Assembly (NCBI RefSeq): GCF_947166265.1
Contig: NZ_CAMVDO010000021.1
Coordinates: 1-51,097 of the forward strand
Reading direction: 5' to 3'
DNA length: 51,097 bases
Source of the DNA: an uncultured Fibrobacter sp.
Lineage (GTDB): Bacteria > Fibrobacterota > Fibrobacteria > Fibrobacterales > Fibrobacteraceae
The position numbers were made by a program, and so were the translations under genes. This document shows, piece after piece, positions 19,101 to 26,772 of the stretch (positions within the stretch are counted from its first letter, which is position 1; each line of letters begins with the position of its first letter). Below the pieces are notes generated by a model. The model was not told the origin of the DNA, did not search any database, and saw nothing but the letters and a program-made list of their open reading frames with translations.

Positions 19101-20432
19101 TCGCTTTATCCGAACGTCTCTTTCGAAAACCTCCAGTATATTACCTCCGACGAATACGACCGCGAAATCAGGGTCAAGGTGATGGATCGTCTGCCTTCGG
19201 CCAAGAACGTGGAATACTGGGATGACGACGGCGACGGTGTTCTGGATAGGATCGTGACGGTATTCGATCGAAAACTCACCAGTGCCGATATCGATGAAAC
19301 CCTGTACATGTCTTATCCGTGGTACAGTTTCCGCGGTATGATGGTTCAGTTGCAGGCTCAACCTTCTAGCTTGACGATTGATCCGGCGGATTCGACCCGA
19401 GTCATCTGGAATGTGACTTACCCGACACGTTTGGCCACGGGAGTTACGAGCATCAGCGAAAAGTTGCCGCAGGCGACCGTTTACACGTATTATTCGATCT
19501 TTAACGAAACCTTCGTGAGCGAAGAGCCCGTTCCGCTGGTTGACCGTATGCCGCCGATTGTGACGAGTGCGACGCTCGATTACGGCAAGAAGGCCGACAC
19601 GTTGCTGGTGACCTTCTCCGAACCGATTCTCACCAAGGATCTCAACGGGTCTGACTATTTCTCCTATATCCACGGAAAGGATACCATCGAGCTAAAACCG
19701 ACCCGTATCGACTGGTCGAATGACGGTCTTACTGCAAAGCTGGTGTTCGACGGAAGCAAGGGAACGATCATGCCGGGAGATTCCCTGTTGATCCATCGCG
19801 GCGCGGTCGATGCCATCAAGGATAACTACGGCAATGTCGCCGGCGAAAATCCGCAGGCGGTCATTATTGGCGGCCTCCTGAACCATCTGGTGGAATCGAC
19901 CAATATGGGTAGTTTCGATATCGATGACGGCACAAAGGACGAAGAAGGCTATACGCTCCAGACGGTAAGCTCGGTGAATTTGCGCTACGTCAAGAGTTCT
20001 ACGACGAAGGAAGACCTGGAACGAGACGGTAAGCTCGGGCAACTGGTGCAGCTGGGCGAACGCTTTGTCCCGCAGCTCCTGGATGGCGCCCAGGTTTCTG
20101 CGGACGGTTCTTTCGACCCGTCGGTGCTCGATTCCCTGAAGCCCGAAGATGTGTACATCTCGTTTATCGTGAACTACTTCGATCACCTGGGACAGTACGT
20201 GAACGACACGACCATTACGGTGCCGTGTAATAGCCCGAAATTTGGCGAAAACTGCCTTGAAACCGACAAGAAGGTCTTTGTGAACTGGAACTTCAAGGAT
20301 CACAAGGGTCGTTTTGTGGGAACGGGTATCTATAGCGTTCAGTTCAAGATGATTGTCCGCTACAAGAACAAGAAGATTGAAGAGGAAATCAAGGACAAGT
20401 GGGGCGTTCGTCGCAAGAAAATGAAGAAGTAG
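16155..20432 (+). CDS. Giant exported protein with Ser/Gly repeat linker and basic C-terminal tail
   Basis: A 1,425-residue exported protein starting at ATG 16155 with GAGG upstream. The signal peptide (STMLLAMASLAMA) leads to an N-terminal region of about 430 residues with propeller-like WLWGADIPGALY and HIFVAANTG strands. A low-complexity linker of about 160 residues follows, built of N-P-G-S-S-S-S-G units. The C-terminal 800 residues are homologous to the preceding protein: DTDGDMEFDY and DDDGDGVLDR Asp loops, a VTFSEPILTKDL Ig-like motif, and a FlgD-like end (VNWNFKDHKGRFVGTGIY). The tail KWGVRRKKMKK parallels RWGITAKKR of its neighbour and resembles the basic terminal domain described on Fibrobacter surface enzymes. 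Role unknown; probably cell-surface. Confidence 0.78.
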   Translation: MMKTVKYISTMLLAMASLAMAQTTMPTPENPATGIWIQQVGDIVPHASTKATLYYTKYEQNDRVKSISYQYNGAGYLLMKPSDRKTLCTKEDFYEADGQRYYLKGADGIVHHPDGSLLVAGQGPYVHKVRKDGKETGKGCMEKTAGIKPNARGIWHLMMDPTGDWLWGADIPGALYRFSTKDDPKKSNFADTGYVVHLRHDNSDRDKTNKLSTIIWDGEGRAFFTYSEAAGGGCEKYNYNTRNYESCNQAEKDKARSKAYFGVFTDTSWATVNSSNIGRLGGSIGDRVIDTLKMKILIDSLEGAHGGAYDPYSKSIFVFGGARIVQIKPRIKGGEVTAEEVASIDLRKYFFLETVENMPEPRTPQVGWRLDQGTTDGYGHIFVAANTGHMVFVDFAANPDKLINDNVLVHVQYIDKYLDDLAPLSGVGVIREGGHTGHDTEISSDSYSSSMVEYVESSSSAKSSSSLTSSSSGNGKSSSSGNTELGSSSSGNGDNPGSSSSGNGDNPGSSSSGNGDNPGSSSSGNGDNPGSSSSGEGGDNPGSSSSGEGGDNPGSSSSGEGGDNPGSSSSGEGGDNPGSSSSGEGDDSGSSSSRGSGSGEDIEDNSSSSRYGGSGEDIEDKSSSSRRYYGADDFDIDDGSGYDDYPTVESFEKGDSIVAKTVVLEPTDLDSSNPNVVVINGNKYLLVNDPSGIPMDLRFNSGLDSAKVGDVVAITLNKKKVKEYFGSPDSLTVVSKTAVQLVDPSTGEKTDQLVINPDGSVTIFVTSDRVVDGGSIKVYGGNQMVVIDNINFYDPIPNSRVGYIKDTDGDMEFDYVEILLTDTLSSNYYLDDVKLVVGEKTLTCVNPKLNTARDRILVDVRDLVLPGVGEFPKDAKALIYYSDKTGSGASYVRESSLIEMGSNVIKDAFAIRNTKGLDSLFLLFNIDLMPVDVTSPDMLVMLKQEAKRYGINDVSKVYMPAKDIVILVGKDFKLRGNDRDSVSLYPNVSFENLQYITSDEYDREIRVKVMDRLPSAKNVEYWDDDGDGVLDRIVTVFDRKLTSADIDETLYMSYPWYSFRGMMVQLQAQPSSLTIDPADSTRVIWNVTYPTRLATGVTSISEKLPQATVYTYYSIFNETFVSEEPVPLVDRMPPIVTSATLDYGKKADTLLVTFSEPILTKDLNGSDYFSYIHGKDTIELKPTRIDWSNDGLTAKLVFDGSKGTIMPGDSLLIHRGAVDAIKDNYGNVAGENPQAVIIGGLLNHLVESTNMGSFDIDDGTKDEEGYTLQTVSSVNLRYVKSSTTKEDLERDGKLGQLVQLGERFVPQLLDGAQVSADGSFDPSVLDSLKPEDVYISFIVNYFDHLGQYVNDTTITVPCNSPKFGENCLETDKKVFVNWNFKDHKGRFVGTGIYSVQFKMIVRYKNKKIEEEIKDKWGVRRKKMKK
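17610..17930 (+). repeat. In-frame minisatellite encoding S4-G repeats
   Basis: About nine to ten tandem units of 33 or 36 bp encode GNGDNPGSSSS (four or so copies) then GEGGDNPGSSSS (five copies). Units are near-identical but use alternating codons, so copy number can change by slippage while the frame is kept. Confidence 0.9.
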
Positions 20433-20467
20433 CTGAAAACGTCGCTTGATTCCTGGAATGTGATATG

Positions 20468-20502
20468 AAAAGCCCGGATTCGTTTAGAATCCGGGCTTTT
20501 TG
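20468..20502 (+). terminator. Very strong terminator of the giant-protein operon
   Basis: A perfect 14-bp stem AAAAGCCCGGATTC/GAATCCGGGCTTTT with a 5-nt loop and trailing T run. It is AT-rich at both ends, so it may also act on the minus strand against the convergent reductase gene. Confidence 0.95.
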
Positions 20503-20567
20503 TGTCGAAATTTATATGCTTGTCTTCGAATCTCTAGTAATGATGAACTAGAAATTCGCCGAAGTCG

Positions 20568-21323
20568 TTAGAAATTGTCCGGACGGTCGAACATGTGCGT
20601 CACGAACTCGGTCACGAGCGTCACGTAGGCATCGTCGCTGAAAAGCGGCTTTTGCAGCAGGTCGATGGTTTCTTGGGTGAGGGAGCCTGTCCTTGCAAGT
20701 TCCGCGCCGCCGGCCTTGTACTTGTTGCGGAGCATTTTCAGGCGGCGCGGGCCTCCGCGGTGGTCGAGGGCGCGCATCTGCGGGCAGGCGATGAGCGTGT
20801 AGCCCTCGTGCCCGAGAATAATGTCGAACTGCTTGCGGATCGGTTCGTAGACTACGTCGATGTCCATCCAGGCGCAGCTCGAAAGCAGGATGATTTTCTG
20901 CCCTTCTTTCTGGAACTGGAGCCCGTGCAGGTTCGAATTCAGCGCGTTCACGCCGTCTTTCAGCTTCTGGCCCATGTAGGGGTGCACCATTCCCACGATG
21001 CGGTCCATCAGGACCTTCATCTGTCCCGGCACACCGAACAGGTACAGGGGAAAGCTCCAGATGACAATGTCGGCGTTCGTGAGCTTTTCGCGCACCCAGG
21101 GCACGTCGTCATCCTTCATGAAGCAGCTGCCGTCTTCGCGTCCCCAGCAACTGAGGCAGCCGCGGCAGGGCTTAATGTTCAGACGGTCGATAAAAAGGTA
21201 TTCGCTCTCGAAGTCTCCGTTTTCTTCAAGCCCTTCCACGAAGGCCTTGGTTGGAATCAGCGTTCCGCTGCGTTCGTTCTTGGGGCTTGCGACCATGATG
21301 AGGATTTTCTTTTTATCTGCCAT
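20568..21323 (-). CDS. Flavodoxin-fold NAD(P)H-dependent FMN reductase
   Basis: Probable FMN-binding oxidoreductase, 251 residues. The N-terminus (KKILIMVASPKNERSGT) has the flavodoxin-like phosphate loop; FPLYLFGVPGQMKVLMDR is the second typical segment of iron-sulphur flavoproteins and NADPH-dependent FMN reductases. The motif PCRGCLSCWGREDGSC (residues 52-67) is a Cys cluster as in iron-sulphur flavoproteins. The C-terminal third is less typical. I start at ATG 21323 (MADKKK); no clear Shine-Dalgarno sequence is visible, and an in-frame ATG at 21356 is possible. It is divergent from the next operon. Confidence 0.82.
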   Translation of the reverse strand: MADKKKILIMVASPKNERSGTLIPTKAFVEGLEENGDFESEYLFIDRLNIKPCRGCLSCWGREDGSCFMKDDDVPWVREKLTNADIVIWSFPLYLFGVPGQMKVLMDRIVGMVHPYMGQKLKDGVNALNSNLHGLQFQKEGQKIILLSSCAWMDIDVVYEPIRKQFDIILGHEGYTLIACPQMRALDHRGGPRRLKMLRNKYKAGGAELARTGSLTQETIDLLQKPLFSDDAYVTLVTEFVTHMFDRPDNF

Positions 21324-21363
21324 GCGTACAAATTTAGAAAAATAATTTTTTTTCATTAATCGT

Positions 21364-21392
21364 TTTACTTGTGAAGAATAAAATGCGATATA
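21364..21392 (+). promoter_or_regulatory. Sigma-70-type promoter, TTTACT-17-GATATA
   Basis: TTTACT at 21364-21369 and GATATA at 21387-21392 are separated by 17 bp, 33 bp before the ATG of the HExxH membrane protein. The same -35/-10 pair with the same spacing precedes two small genes near 40.8 and 42.4 kb. Confidence 0.6.
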
Positions 21393-21425
21393 TGAATGTC
21401 CGGCGCGCAAACAAGGAGGTTCGCC

Positions 21426-22037
21426 ATGTTCTCACTCCCCTCGATGTCCCAGGTAATCGCATGGTTCGGCTGGGGTGACGGTATTGGTGCCGTTGCGGTC
21501 ATCAGCATTATTCTGACTTTGGTCGTAATCGTGGCACCTGTGATTGCGGGGCTTCTCTTGTATGGGCTGGAGCGCGCGCAAATAGAGACAATCGGGTCGG
21601 TGAACCGCGACTTTGCCTATTTCTTCGTGAATTTTTTGACATTCCCCGGTACGTTCGTGCATGAAATGTCGCACCTGTGCTTTGCCGTGATTACGGGGGC
21701 CGAGGTCGACGAAATCTGCATGTTCGAAGATGACGGAGGGCGCATAGGACACATCAGCTACTGTACGCGCGGCCCGTGGTTCATGGTGGCGGTGCAGCAT
21801 ACGCTTTCGGCGGTGGCGCCCACGGTGGTGGGCTTTACGCTCGGCTACTTCTTGCTCCAGTATATCTTTGAAGGGGGCCATTCCGTGTTGGAATACATTG
21901 GGCTCTGGTACTTGGTAATTTCGTTGATAGACCATTCGACCATGAGCGACTCCGACCTAGAACACTATTTTCAGGGCGTGTGGATCTTTATTCTGCCGCT
22001 GTTCCTGCTGTTCTTTTGTTTTGGGTATTTTGGTTAG
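21426..22037 (+). CDS. Multi-pass membrane protein with HExxH zinc-peptidase motif (M50-like)
   Basis: A 203-residue membrane protein starting at ATG 21426 after a strong AAGGAGG site. Four or more hydrophobic helices are visible. The motif HEMSH (residues 79-83) lies at the start of a membrane helix (FPGTFVHEMSHLCFAVITG), as in M50 and related intramembrane zinc metallopeptidases. The usual second M50 motif with the third zinc ligand is not obvious; SLIDHSTMSDSDL is a candidate. It heads a compact operon with a FISUMP-like membrane protein and two unknown proteins, so processing of one of those partners is a reasonable guess but unproven. Confidence 0.7.
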   Translation: MFSLPSMSQVIAWFGWGDGIGAVAVISIILTLVVIVAPVIAGLLLYGLERAQIETIGSVNRDFAYFFVNFLTFPGTFVHEMSHLCFAVITGAEVDEICMFEDDGGRIGHISYCTRGPWFMVAVQHTLSAVAPTVVGFTLGYFLLQYIFEGGHSVLEYIGLWYLVISLIDHSTMSDSDLEHYFQGVWIFILPLFLLFFCFGYFG

Positions 22038-22055
22038 GGGAGCGGGGAGGCTCAA

Positions 22056-22967
22056 ATGAAAAAGTTTCTGACAAAAGCGTTCCTCAAGGAATGTGTCCTG
22101 ACTCTTTTGGCATTTGTCGTAGGCGCTGTCATAGGTACCGTAGGCGCGTGTGCAATCAGGCTACTACTTGACAGTGTAGAAATCAAGTGGAAGCCTTCGT
22201 TGAGCTTTTACTATACGAATTGCCCTGCCAATCAGGTTGACAACTATTATTTCCAGAAGCTCGAGACTTTCGTGGATCCGCGCGACAGCAACGAATATAC
22301 GGTGCTCAAATTCGCCGATTACAAGGGGTGCACCATGTCGGAACATGACTCCGGCTTTTTGGCGGGCGACACCGTGACCTTCCACCTGATGCTCGAAAAT
22401 CTGCGCTACAAGACCAGGTGCAGCAAATGCCTAGATTCTACTTGCGAACGCGGGCGCTACTACCCGTTATACGAACGCGGCCGAGTTTGCCCTGCAGGCT
22501 GGAATATCGCAAGTGCTCATCAGAACGCGGCGCTGTTCTTTGCCGGGAATGCTCGAATCCAATACTGGCCGACATTTTCTCCGATCAAGGTGATTGACCC
22601 GGAGGACCCGAGCGGTCTTAAACGTCTGCGCTCCCGTTCGCATGACACCTGGGGTCTAGTCGATACCGTGGACCTGAACCTGTCCGGTTATTACAATGGC
22701 GAGAAAGGCGTCTTTGAATATGTGGATACCCTGAGTATCGTATGGACGAGTGATGCCATTGCCTCGGTGATTGTGCCGAATGACACGGCCTTGCGGCATT
22801 GGGAACTCCTGAAGTCTATCGTGGAAGAGGAAAGGCTGAAACCCGAGTACCTTTACCCCGTGCGCTGCATCCGCATAGATGACCCGAAACATATTATGGA
22901 TAATCCTGAATCAGACTTGATTTTGTACTACAACAATATGCGGCAACTGCCGTATCTGTACAGGTGA
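22056..22967 (+). CDS. Membrane-anchored FISUMP-like protein
   Basis: A 303-residue protein with one N-terminal membrane helix (residues about 12-38, LTLLAFVVGAVIGTVGACA) and a large extracytoplasmic domain. The C-terminal half carries the FISUMP hallmarks: YYPLYERGRVCPAGWNIAS, SIVWTSDAI and YPVRCIRID. Cysteines in CSKCLDSTC may be disulphide-bonded. Unlike the 4-9 kb paralogues it has no lipobox and no repeats. It follows the HExxH protein by 18 nt and precedes the next gene by 10 nt, all with good ribosome-binding sites. Confidence 0.75.
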   Translation: MKKFLTKAFLKECVLTLLAFVVGAVIGTVGACAIRLLLDSVEIKWKPSLSFYYTNCPANQVDNYYFQKLETFVDPRDSNEYTVLKFADYKGCTMSEHDSGFLAGDTVTFHLMLENLRYKTRCSKCLDSTCERGRYYPLYERGRVCPAGWNIASAHQNAALFFAGNARIQYWPTFSPIKVIDPEDPSGLKRLRSRSHDTWGLVDTVDLNLSGYYNGEKGVFEYVDTLSIVWTSDAIASVIVPNDTALRHWELLKSIVEEERLKPEYLYPVRCIRIDDPKHIMDNPESDLILYYNNMRQLPYLYR

Positions 22968-22977
22968 GGAGGTTGAA

Positions 22978-23622
22978 ATGTTTTTCCGCAAGAAACGCTG
23001 GCTTTGCAAGGAGGTGGAGGACATGCTGCTTGCGCTCCACCCTGTTTTCCACATAAGCGTAAAAGTGATGGTGAGCGGGAATCCCGTGTTTTTCTCGTTC
23101 CGCGATGAACATGGCAACATGATTGTGGACCCTTACGAACGGGGGGTCGTTGGTCTGGATGTGGACTACATGCGCCAAGGCTTTTCGGTAGAAACATTCT
23201 ATGTCGGCAAGGATGGACTTGACCGTTGGCGCGTCCCCTATATTCGGGAACGCCTCGACCAGTATGTGTCTCGATTTCTAAAGACCAACTGGAATACGAG
23301 CCTGAAACAGCTAGATGCCATGCGCGAAGAATTGCGCTTGGCCATCTGCAATAGCATGAACCTGAATATACTTCGCAATAAATACGACAATTCGCCCTCG
23401 ATCACGTTTGCATTCTCGGAGCTCTCGCCCGAAGAAAAACGATGCGTTTGCGATGTCATCTGCAACCTGGACAGCGACGCCGTGTATGTGCAGCTGAATT
23501 TTGTTCTCGACAACATGAACGCCGAACAGATATGCACCACGCTCGATCAACTCGCCCTGTACGATGCAGGGAAAGTGGCGGAATGTGGGGAAGAAGGGGA
23601 GGAGGAAGAGTATGAATCCTAA
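22978..23622 (+). CDS. Hypothetical acidic-tailed protein
   Basis: A 214-residue soluble protein after a GAGGAGG ribosome-binding site. The N-terminal half is beta-rich (FFSFRDEHGNMIVDPYERG), the C-terminal half helical, and it ends in a Glu-rich tail (EEGEEEEYES). The stop codon overlaps the start of the next gene by 11 nt, implying translational coupling. I do not recognise the family. Confidence 0.72.
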   Translation: MFFRKKRWLCKEVEDMLLALHPVFHISVKVMVSGNPVFFSFRDEHGNMIVDPYERGVVGLDVDYMRQGFSVETFYVGKDGLDRWRVPYIRERLDQYVSRFLKTNWNTSLKQLDAMREELRLAICNSMNLNILRNKYDNSPSITFAFSELSPEEKRCVCDVICNLDSDAVYVQLNFVLDNMNAEQICTTLDQLALYDAGKVAECGEEGEEEEYES

Positions 23623-23911
23623 CGATAACATCAACGAACGCTACAAAGCTTTTGAGAAAAAGCCGGGCTCCATGAAATGTGCCCTCGGCAATTTCAACAG
23701 GATAACCGAGAAAAGATACGCGGCGTTCCGTGAAATTATTGAGGATCACTCTGATATCGGTAAGGCGTCCATTGTGATTATGGCAAGGAACCAGGCCTCG
23801 CATATGCTGAAGCTTGCTAATGACGAGAGAATCCCCAAAGACCGTCGAATTCATGAAATCGCGGAAGTCATTGCCCCGATGTATGAAATGTTTTATGACC
23901 GCCTGACTTGA
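23612..23911 (+). CDS. Small helical protein of the MYEMFYDRL family
   Basis: A 99-residue protein starting at ATG 23612 (GGAGGAGGAAGAG upstream), overlapping the previous gene by 11 nt. It is clearly homologous to the 114-residue protein at 44.9 kb: both contain FREI-x(4)-H-x-DIGKA, an IIMA-x-NQA segment and the C-terminal APMYEMFYDRL. Mostly helical, no membrane segment. Function unknown; the two copies sit in different contexts, so it may be a small regulator or immunity-like partner. Confidence 0.7.
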   Translation: MNPNDNINERYKAFEKKPGSMKCALGNFNRITEKRYAAFREIIEDHSDIGKASIVIMARNQASHMLKLANDERIPKDRRIHEIAEVIAPMYEMFYDRLT

Positions 23912-24100
23912 GAGACGATTGAGGGAATGGAAGGGGTATTTGAGGGGGGGGGATGAGGGGTGAAAGGGGGAGGAAATATATGTGCTGTTTTAGAAAAAGG
24001 TGAGTCGGCACGCCTTTTTTGTTATTTTTTGAAGCTTTGTGACATTTTGTGGCTATATTTAGTCTATAAATGATTGATTATTCATGCGAGGATTTTGGCA

Positions 24101-25288
24101 ATGTCCGATAATATTGATTTGAAGTCTGATCTAGAGAAAATTTGCACCGAAATTACATCGGCAAATGCCGTAGATAAACAGAGGCCTTTTTCGAGTCTCT
24201 GGAAAAAATATGTCTTTGAAGTTGGGTATGATGAATTTGCTGAAAAAACTTTGATTGACGGGTATTTATGCAATAGCATTAATTACTGGAAAGATGTCTG
24301 GAAGAAGCAGAAACAGGGAGATATTTTTTTCGAGAAACTTCTGTCTGGTAAAAGAATACAAAGTAAAGAACATGGGACTTTGGTTGTTCTGCTGGGAACA
24401 CTTTCTATTTGTATTAACGAAATTGATACGGCGGGTAAATTTATTAGTCAGGTTTTGCAACTATTGAGCAACGTTCTTCCTGAAAGGTCTGAATTAAATT
24501 TGGATGAATTTGAAGAACGATTTTTAAAAAGAGTCGAAGTACGGCCTGTTGATGAACTGAATTTAAAGGTCAAGGCTAAAAATAAAAAAGTGCTGGCTTT
24601 TTTCAAAGAAGTAAGGAAACGCTATTCAGATGAAAATTTGAAAGGAGATGCGGTGGTAAATCGAGCAAAGCTTGATTTCGTGATTTCGCTGATGTCTGGA
24701 TCGAAGGAAAAAAAGAAAAAAGAATCCTTACAGGAAGAAAAAACTGTGGAAAAAAATAATCCTGATGCTAGTGCGAAAGATCAGGATCTAACTAAAGAAC
24801 TTCAAGAAATTAAAAATAAATATAGTCTTTTAATCGATGCAAAAAAGCGGCTAGAAAGGGAATTGGCTGGTTGTCGTGATTTCTTTCAGCAAAGTAGAGC
24901 TGAATGGAAAAAAGAAAGAGAGGATTATGAAAAACAAAAAGTAGCTCTTCAGAATTCTCTAAATAATCGTAGGCTAGAGGTGGAAGAAAAGAAAGCTGAA
25001 ATCCAGGCTTTAAGAATTCAAACAGAGCAAATGTCTGCGGAACTTGAACAAAAGGAAGCCGTCATTCAGGATAAGAATGAGAGTATCCGGATCCTTAAGG
25101 ACTCACGGGATGATAGGTATGAAAAAAAAATGAAGTCTATTCAAGATAGGCTTGCTGTGTATTATAGCGCATTCCAAGATTGTCGTGATAAACAAATGAG
25201 TGATGTCTTGGGGCGTGTAATGCGTAACTATTTGGAAAATGTTTTTGAAATAATTATGGACAATAAAATGGATTTGAATCAACAATAA
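24101..25288 (+). CDS. Coiled-coil protein heading the Hsp70/Z1 operon
   Basis: A 395-residue protein starting at ATG 24101 (GAGG about 10 nt upstream). The N-terminal 210 residues look globular and helical, with no motif I recognise. A charged linker is followed by a long Lys/Glu-rich coiled coil (about residues 225-350) and a short helical end (SDVLGRVMRNYLENVFEIIMDN). Position directly before an Hsp70-like ATPase invites comparison with GrpE-type exchange factors, but no GrpE motif is visible. The gene is distinctly AT-richer than the genes before 24 kb. It is separated from the next frame by 9 nt, so the two are an operon. Confidence 0.72.
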   Translation: MSDNIDLKSDLEKICTEITSANAVDKQRPFSSLWKKYVFEVGYDEFAEKTLIDGYLCNSINYWKDVWKKQKQGDIFFEKLLSGKRIQSKEHGTLVVLLGTLSICINEIDTAGKFISQVLQLLSNVLPERSELNLDEFEERFLKRVEVRPVDELNLKVKAKNKKVLAFFKEVRKRYSDENLKGDAVVNRAKLDFVISLMSGSKEKKKKESLQEEKTVEKNNPDASAKDQDLTKELQEIKNKYSLLIDAKKRLERELAGCRDFFQQSRAEWKKEREDYEKQKVALQNSLNNRRLEVEEKKAEIQALRIQTEQMSAELEQKEAVIQDKNESIRILKDSRDDRYEKKMKSIQDRLAVYYSAFQDCRDKQMSDVLGRVMRNYLENVFEIIMDNKMDLNQQ

Positions 25289-25297
25289 GGAGAAAAA

Positions 25298-26761
25298 ATG
25301 TCTGAATACATAGGAATTGATTTTGGGACAACCCGAAGCACGATCGTCATTTACAAGGACTCCCAAGATACTAGGGGCATTAGAGACGGAATAACACAAT
25401 TGGGAAATCCCATTCTTTCTATTGCCGCCGTAAATAAGACTAATGGCAAGTGCTATTATGGAATAGATGCCAAAAGTAAAATTAGTGAGGAATATGACTA
25501 TATACCCTCCCTAAAAGATTTATTGTCCGACAAGTACAAGTATGACCGTAATTATGGCGGCGTTGCTGTTACTAGGGATTCGATTCTCAAAGGCTATTTT
25601 GAACACATAAAAACTATCGTTGAGCGACCTGGCGAGTTAGAAATAGTCATGGCGGTTCCCAATGATTTCCCGATGGTTCGCAGGTGTATCTTGCGTTCTG
25701 CGGCAGAGGCTGCTGGATTTAAAATAAAAACTTTTATAACTGAGCCAATTGCGGCATTCTTTGCGAGCTATTCGCATTTGACAGGTTATAACGAGTCTGC
25801 AATTTTAAGAAATTATGAAAATGTCGCGATTTTTGACTGGGGTGGTGGTACCCTGGATGTGACCGTGATGCAACGTTCAGGTAGAATTGTGAAAGAACTG
25901 GCTAAAAAACGCATGGATTGTGCCGGTAATGCAATTGATGAGCGTGTTGCTCGGTGTGTTCATCAATGGATTTCTGAGAAAACAGGGAAAAATAAATCGT
26001 TTGAAGATATGACCTTAAAGACTCAGAACCGAATGAAAATATTTGTAGAAGGAGCTAAAATTAAGCTCAACGGTCAACAGAATGTTGAATCAGTGATGGT
26101 CTCTCATGGTGATTACGATGATTATGGTGAAGTTGAGCAGGAAATCACAAAAGAATCATTCAATAAATGTATAGAATACATTATCGATGCCGCTATAGAA
26201 ACATTAAGAAAAACTATTAATGAATCAAAATTGGGTATTGGTGGCATTGATAAGATTCTCCTAGTGGGGGGGAGTAGTAAACTCCTCCTTCTGCAGAAAA
26301 AAATGAAGGCTGAGTTTGGCGACAAACTGCTGATATCATCAGGCGATTCCGATTGGGGTGTTTCTATTGGCGCCGCCTTGCTTTCTTCTGCACCTGGCGA
26401 TTTTATTGTGAATCAGGATGTTTCGCTTCGCCTAAACGATGGCGATGTTTACCCGCTTATAAAGAAGGAAGAACGAATTTCAAAATATCAAAAAAATCCT
26501 CAGCCTTTTTACTTTGGAAAAGTAGATGATTCCGCAAAGGCTGTTTTTACATTTACCGGATCAGAAGATATTGACAAAAGTCCGGAGAAGTATCTTGGAA
26601 TTCAGACTGCGAATATATGGGATGAGTTGATTCAGCTTGAAGTTTCGATAGATGAAAATATGATTGTAAATATTGTTGCTTCATGTCAAGGCTTGCCCGA
26701 TGGCGCTCGGTGTTGGTCTTATGCAAATTTGTCTTGCTGTTACGAACTTCCGAATGACTAA
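25298..26761 (+). CDS. Hsp70/DnaK-like ATPase with shortened C-terminus
   Basis: Actin-fold ATPase of the Hsp70 superfamily, 487 residues. Phosphate-1 (YIGIDFGTTRSTIVIY, residues 4-19), the TEPIAA connector (148-153), phosphate-2 (FDWGGGTLDVTV, 179-190) and adenosine motif (ILLVGGSSK, about 313-321) are all present, so ATP binding should be intact. The region after the ATPase domain is only about 110-120 residues against 230-250 in DnaK, and I see no canonical substrate-binding beta-sandwich plus lid or acidic C-terminal tail. It has an AAGGAG site 9 nt after the preceding gene. This is not the housekeeping dnaK: sequence and AT-rich neighbours suggest a specialised, mobile paralogue. Confidence 0.85.
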   Translation: MSEYIGIDFGTTRSTIVIYKDSQDTRGIRDGITQLGNPILSIAAVNKTNGKCYYGIDAKSKISEEYDYIPSLKDLLSDKYKYDRNYGGVAVTRDSILKGYFEHIKTIVERPGELEIVMAVPNDFPMVRRCILRSAAEAAGFKIKTFITEPIAAFFASYSHLTGYNESAILRNYENVAIFDWGGGTLDVTVMQRSGRIVKELAKKRMDCAGNAIDERVARCVHQWISEKTGKNKSFEDMTLKTQNRMKIFVEGAKIKLNGQQNVESVMVSHGDYDDYGEVEQEITKESFNKCIEYIIDAAIETLRKTINESKLGIGGIDKILLVGGSSKLLLLQKKMKAEFGDKLLISSGDSDWGVSIGAALLSSAPGDFIVNQDVSLRLNDGDVYPLIKKEERISKYQKNPQPFYFGKVDDSAKAVFTFTGSEDIDKSPEKYLGIQTANIWDELIQLEVSIDENMIVNIVASCQGLPDGARCWSYANLSCCYELPND

Positions 26762-26772
26762 GGGAGGGTAAT

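Noticed and set aside
17406-19673. Antisense open frame of 755 codons opposite the giant exported protein
   Set aside because: Shadow of the sense repeat region: it translates the S4-G minisatellite into Gly/Ala/Thr runs and shows no family features.
20595-21359. Plus-strand frame of 254 codons opposite the FMN reductase
   Set aside because: Shadow of the reductase; hydrophobic and Ala/Val/His-rich without motifs.
24101-25288. Annotation of the coiled-coil gene as GrpE
   Set aside because: Only its position before an Hsp70-like gene suggests this; no GrpE beta-domain or signature is visible.
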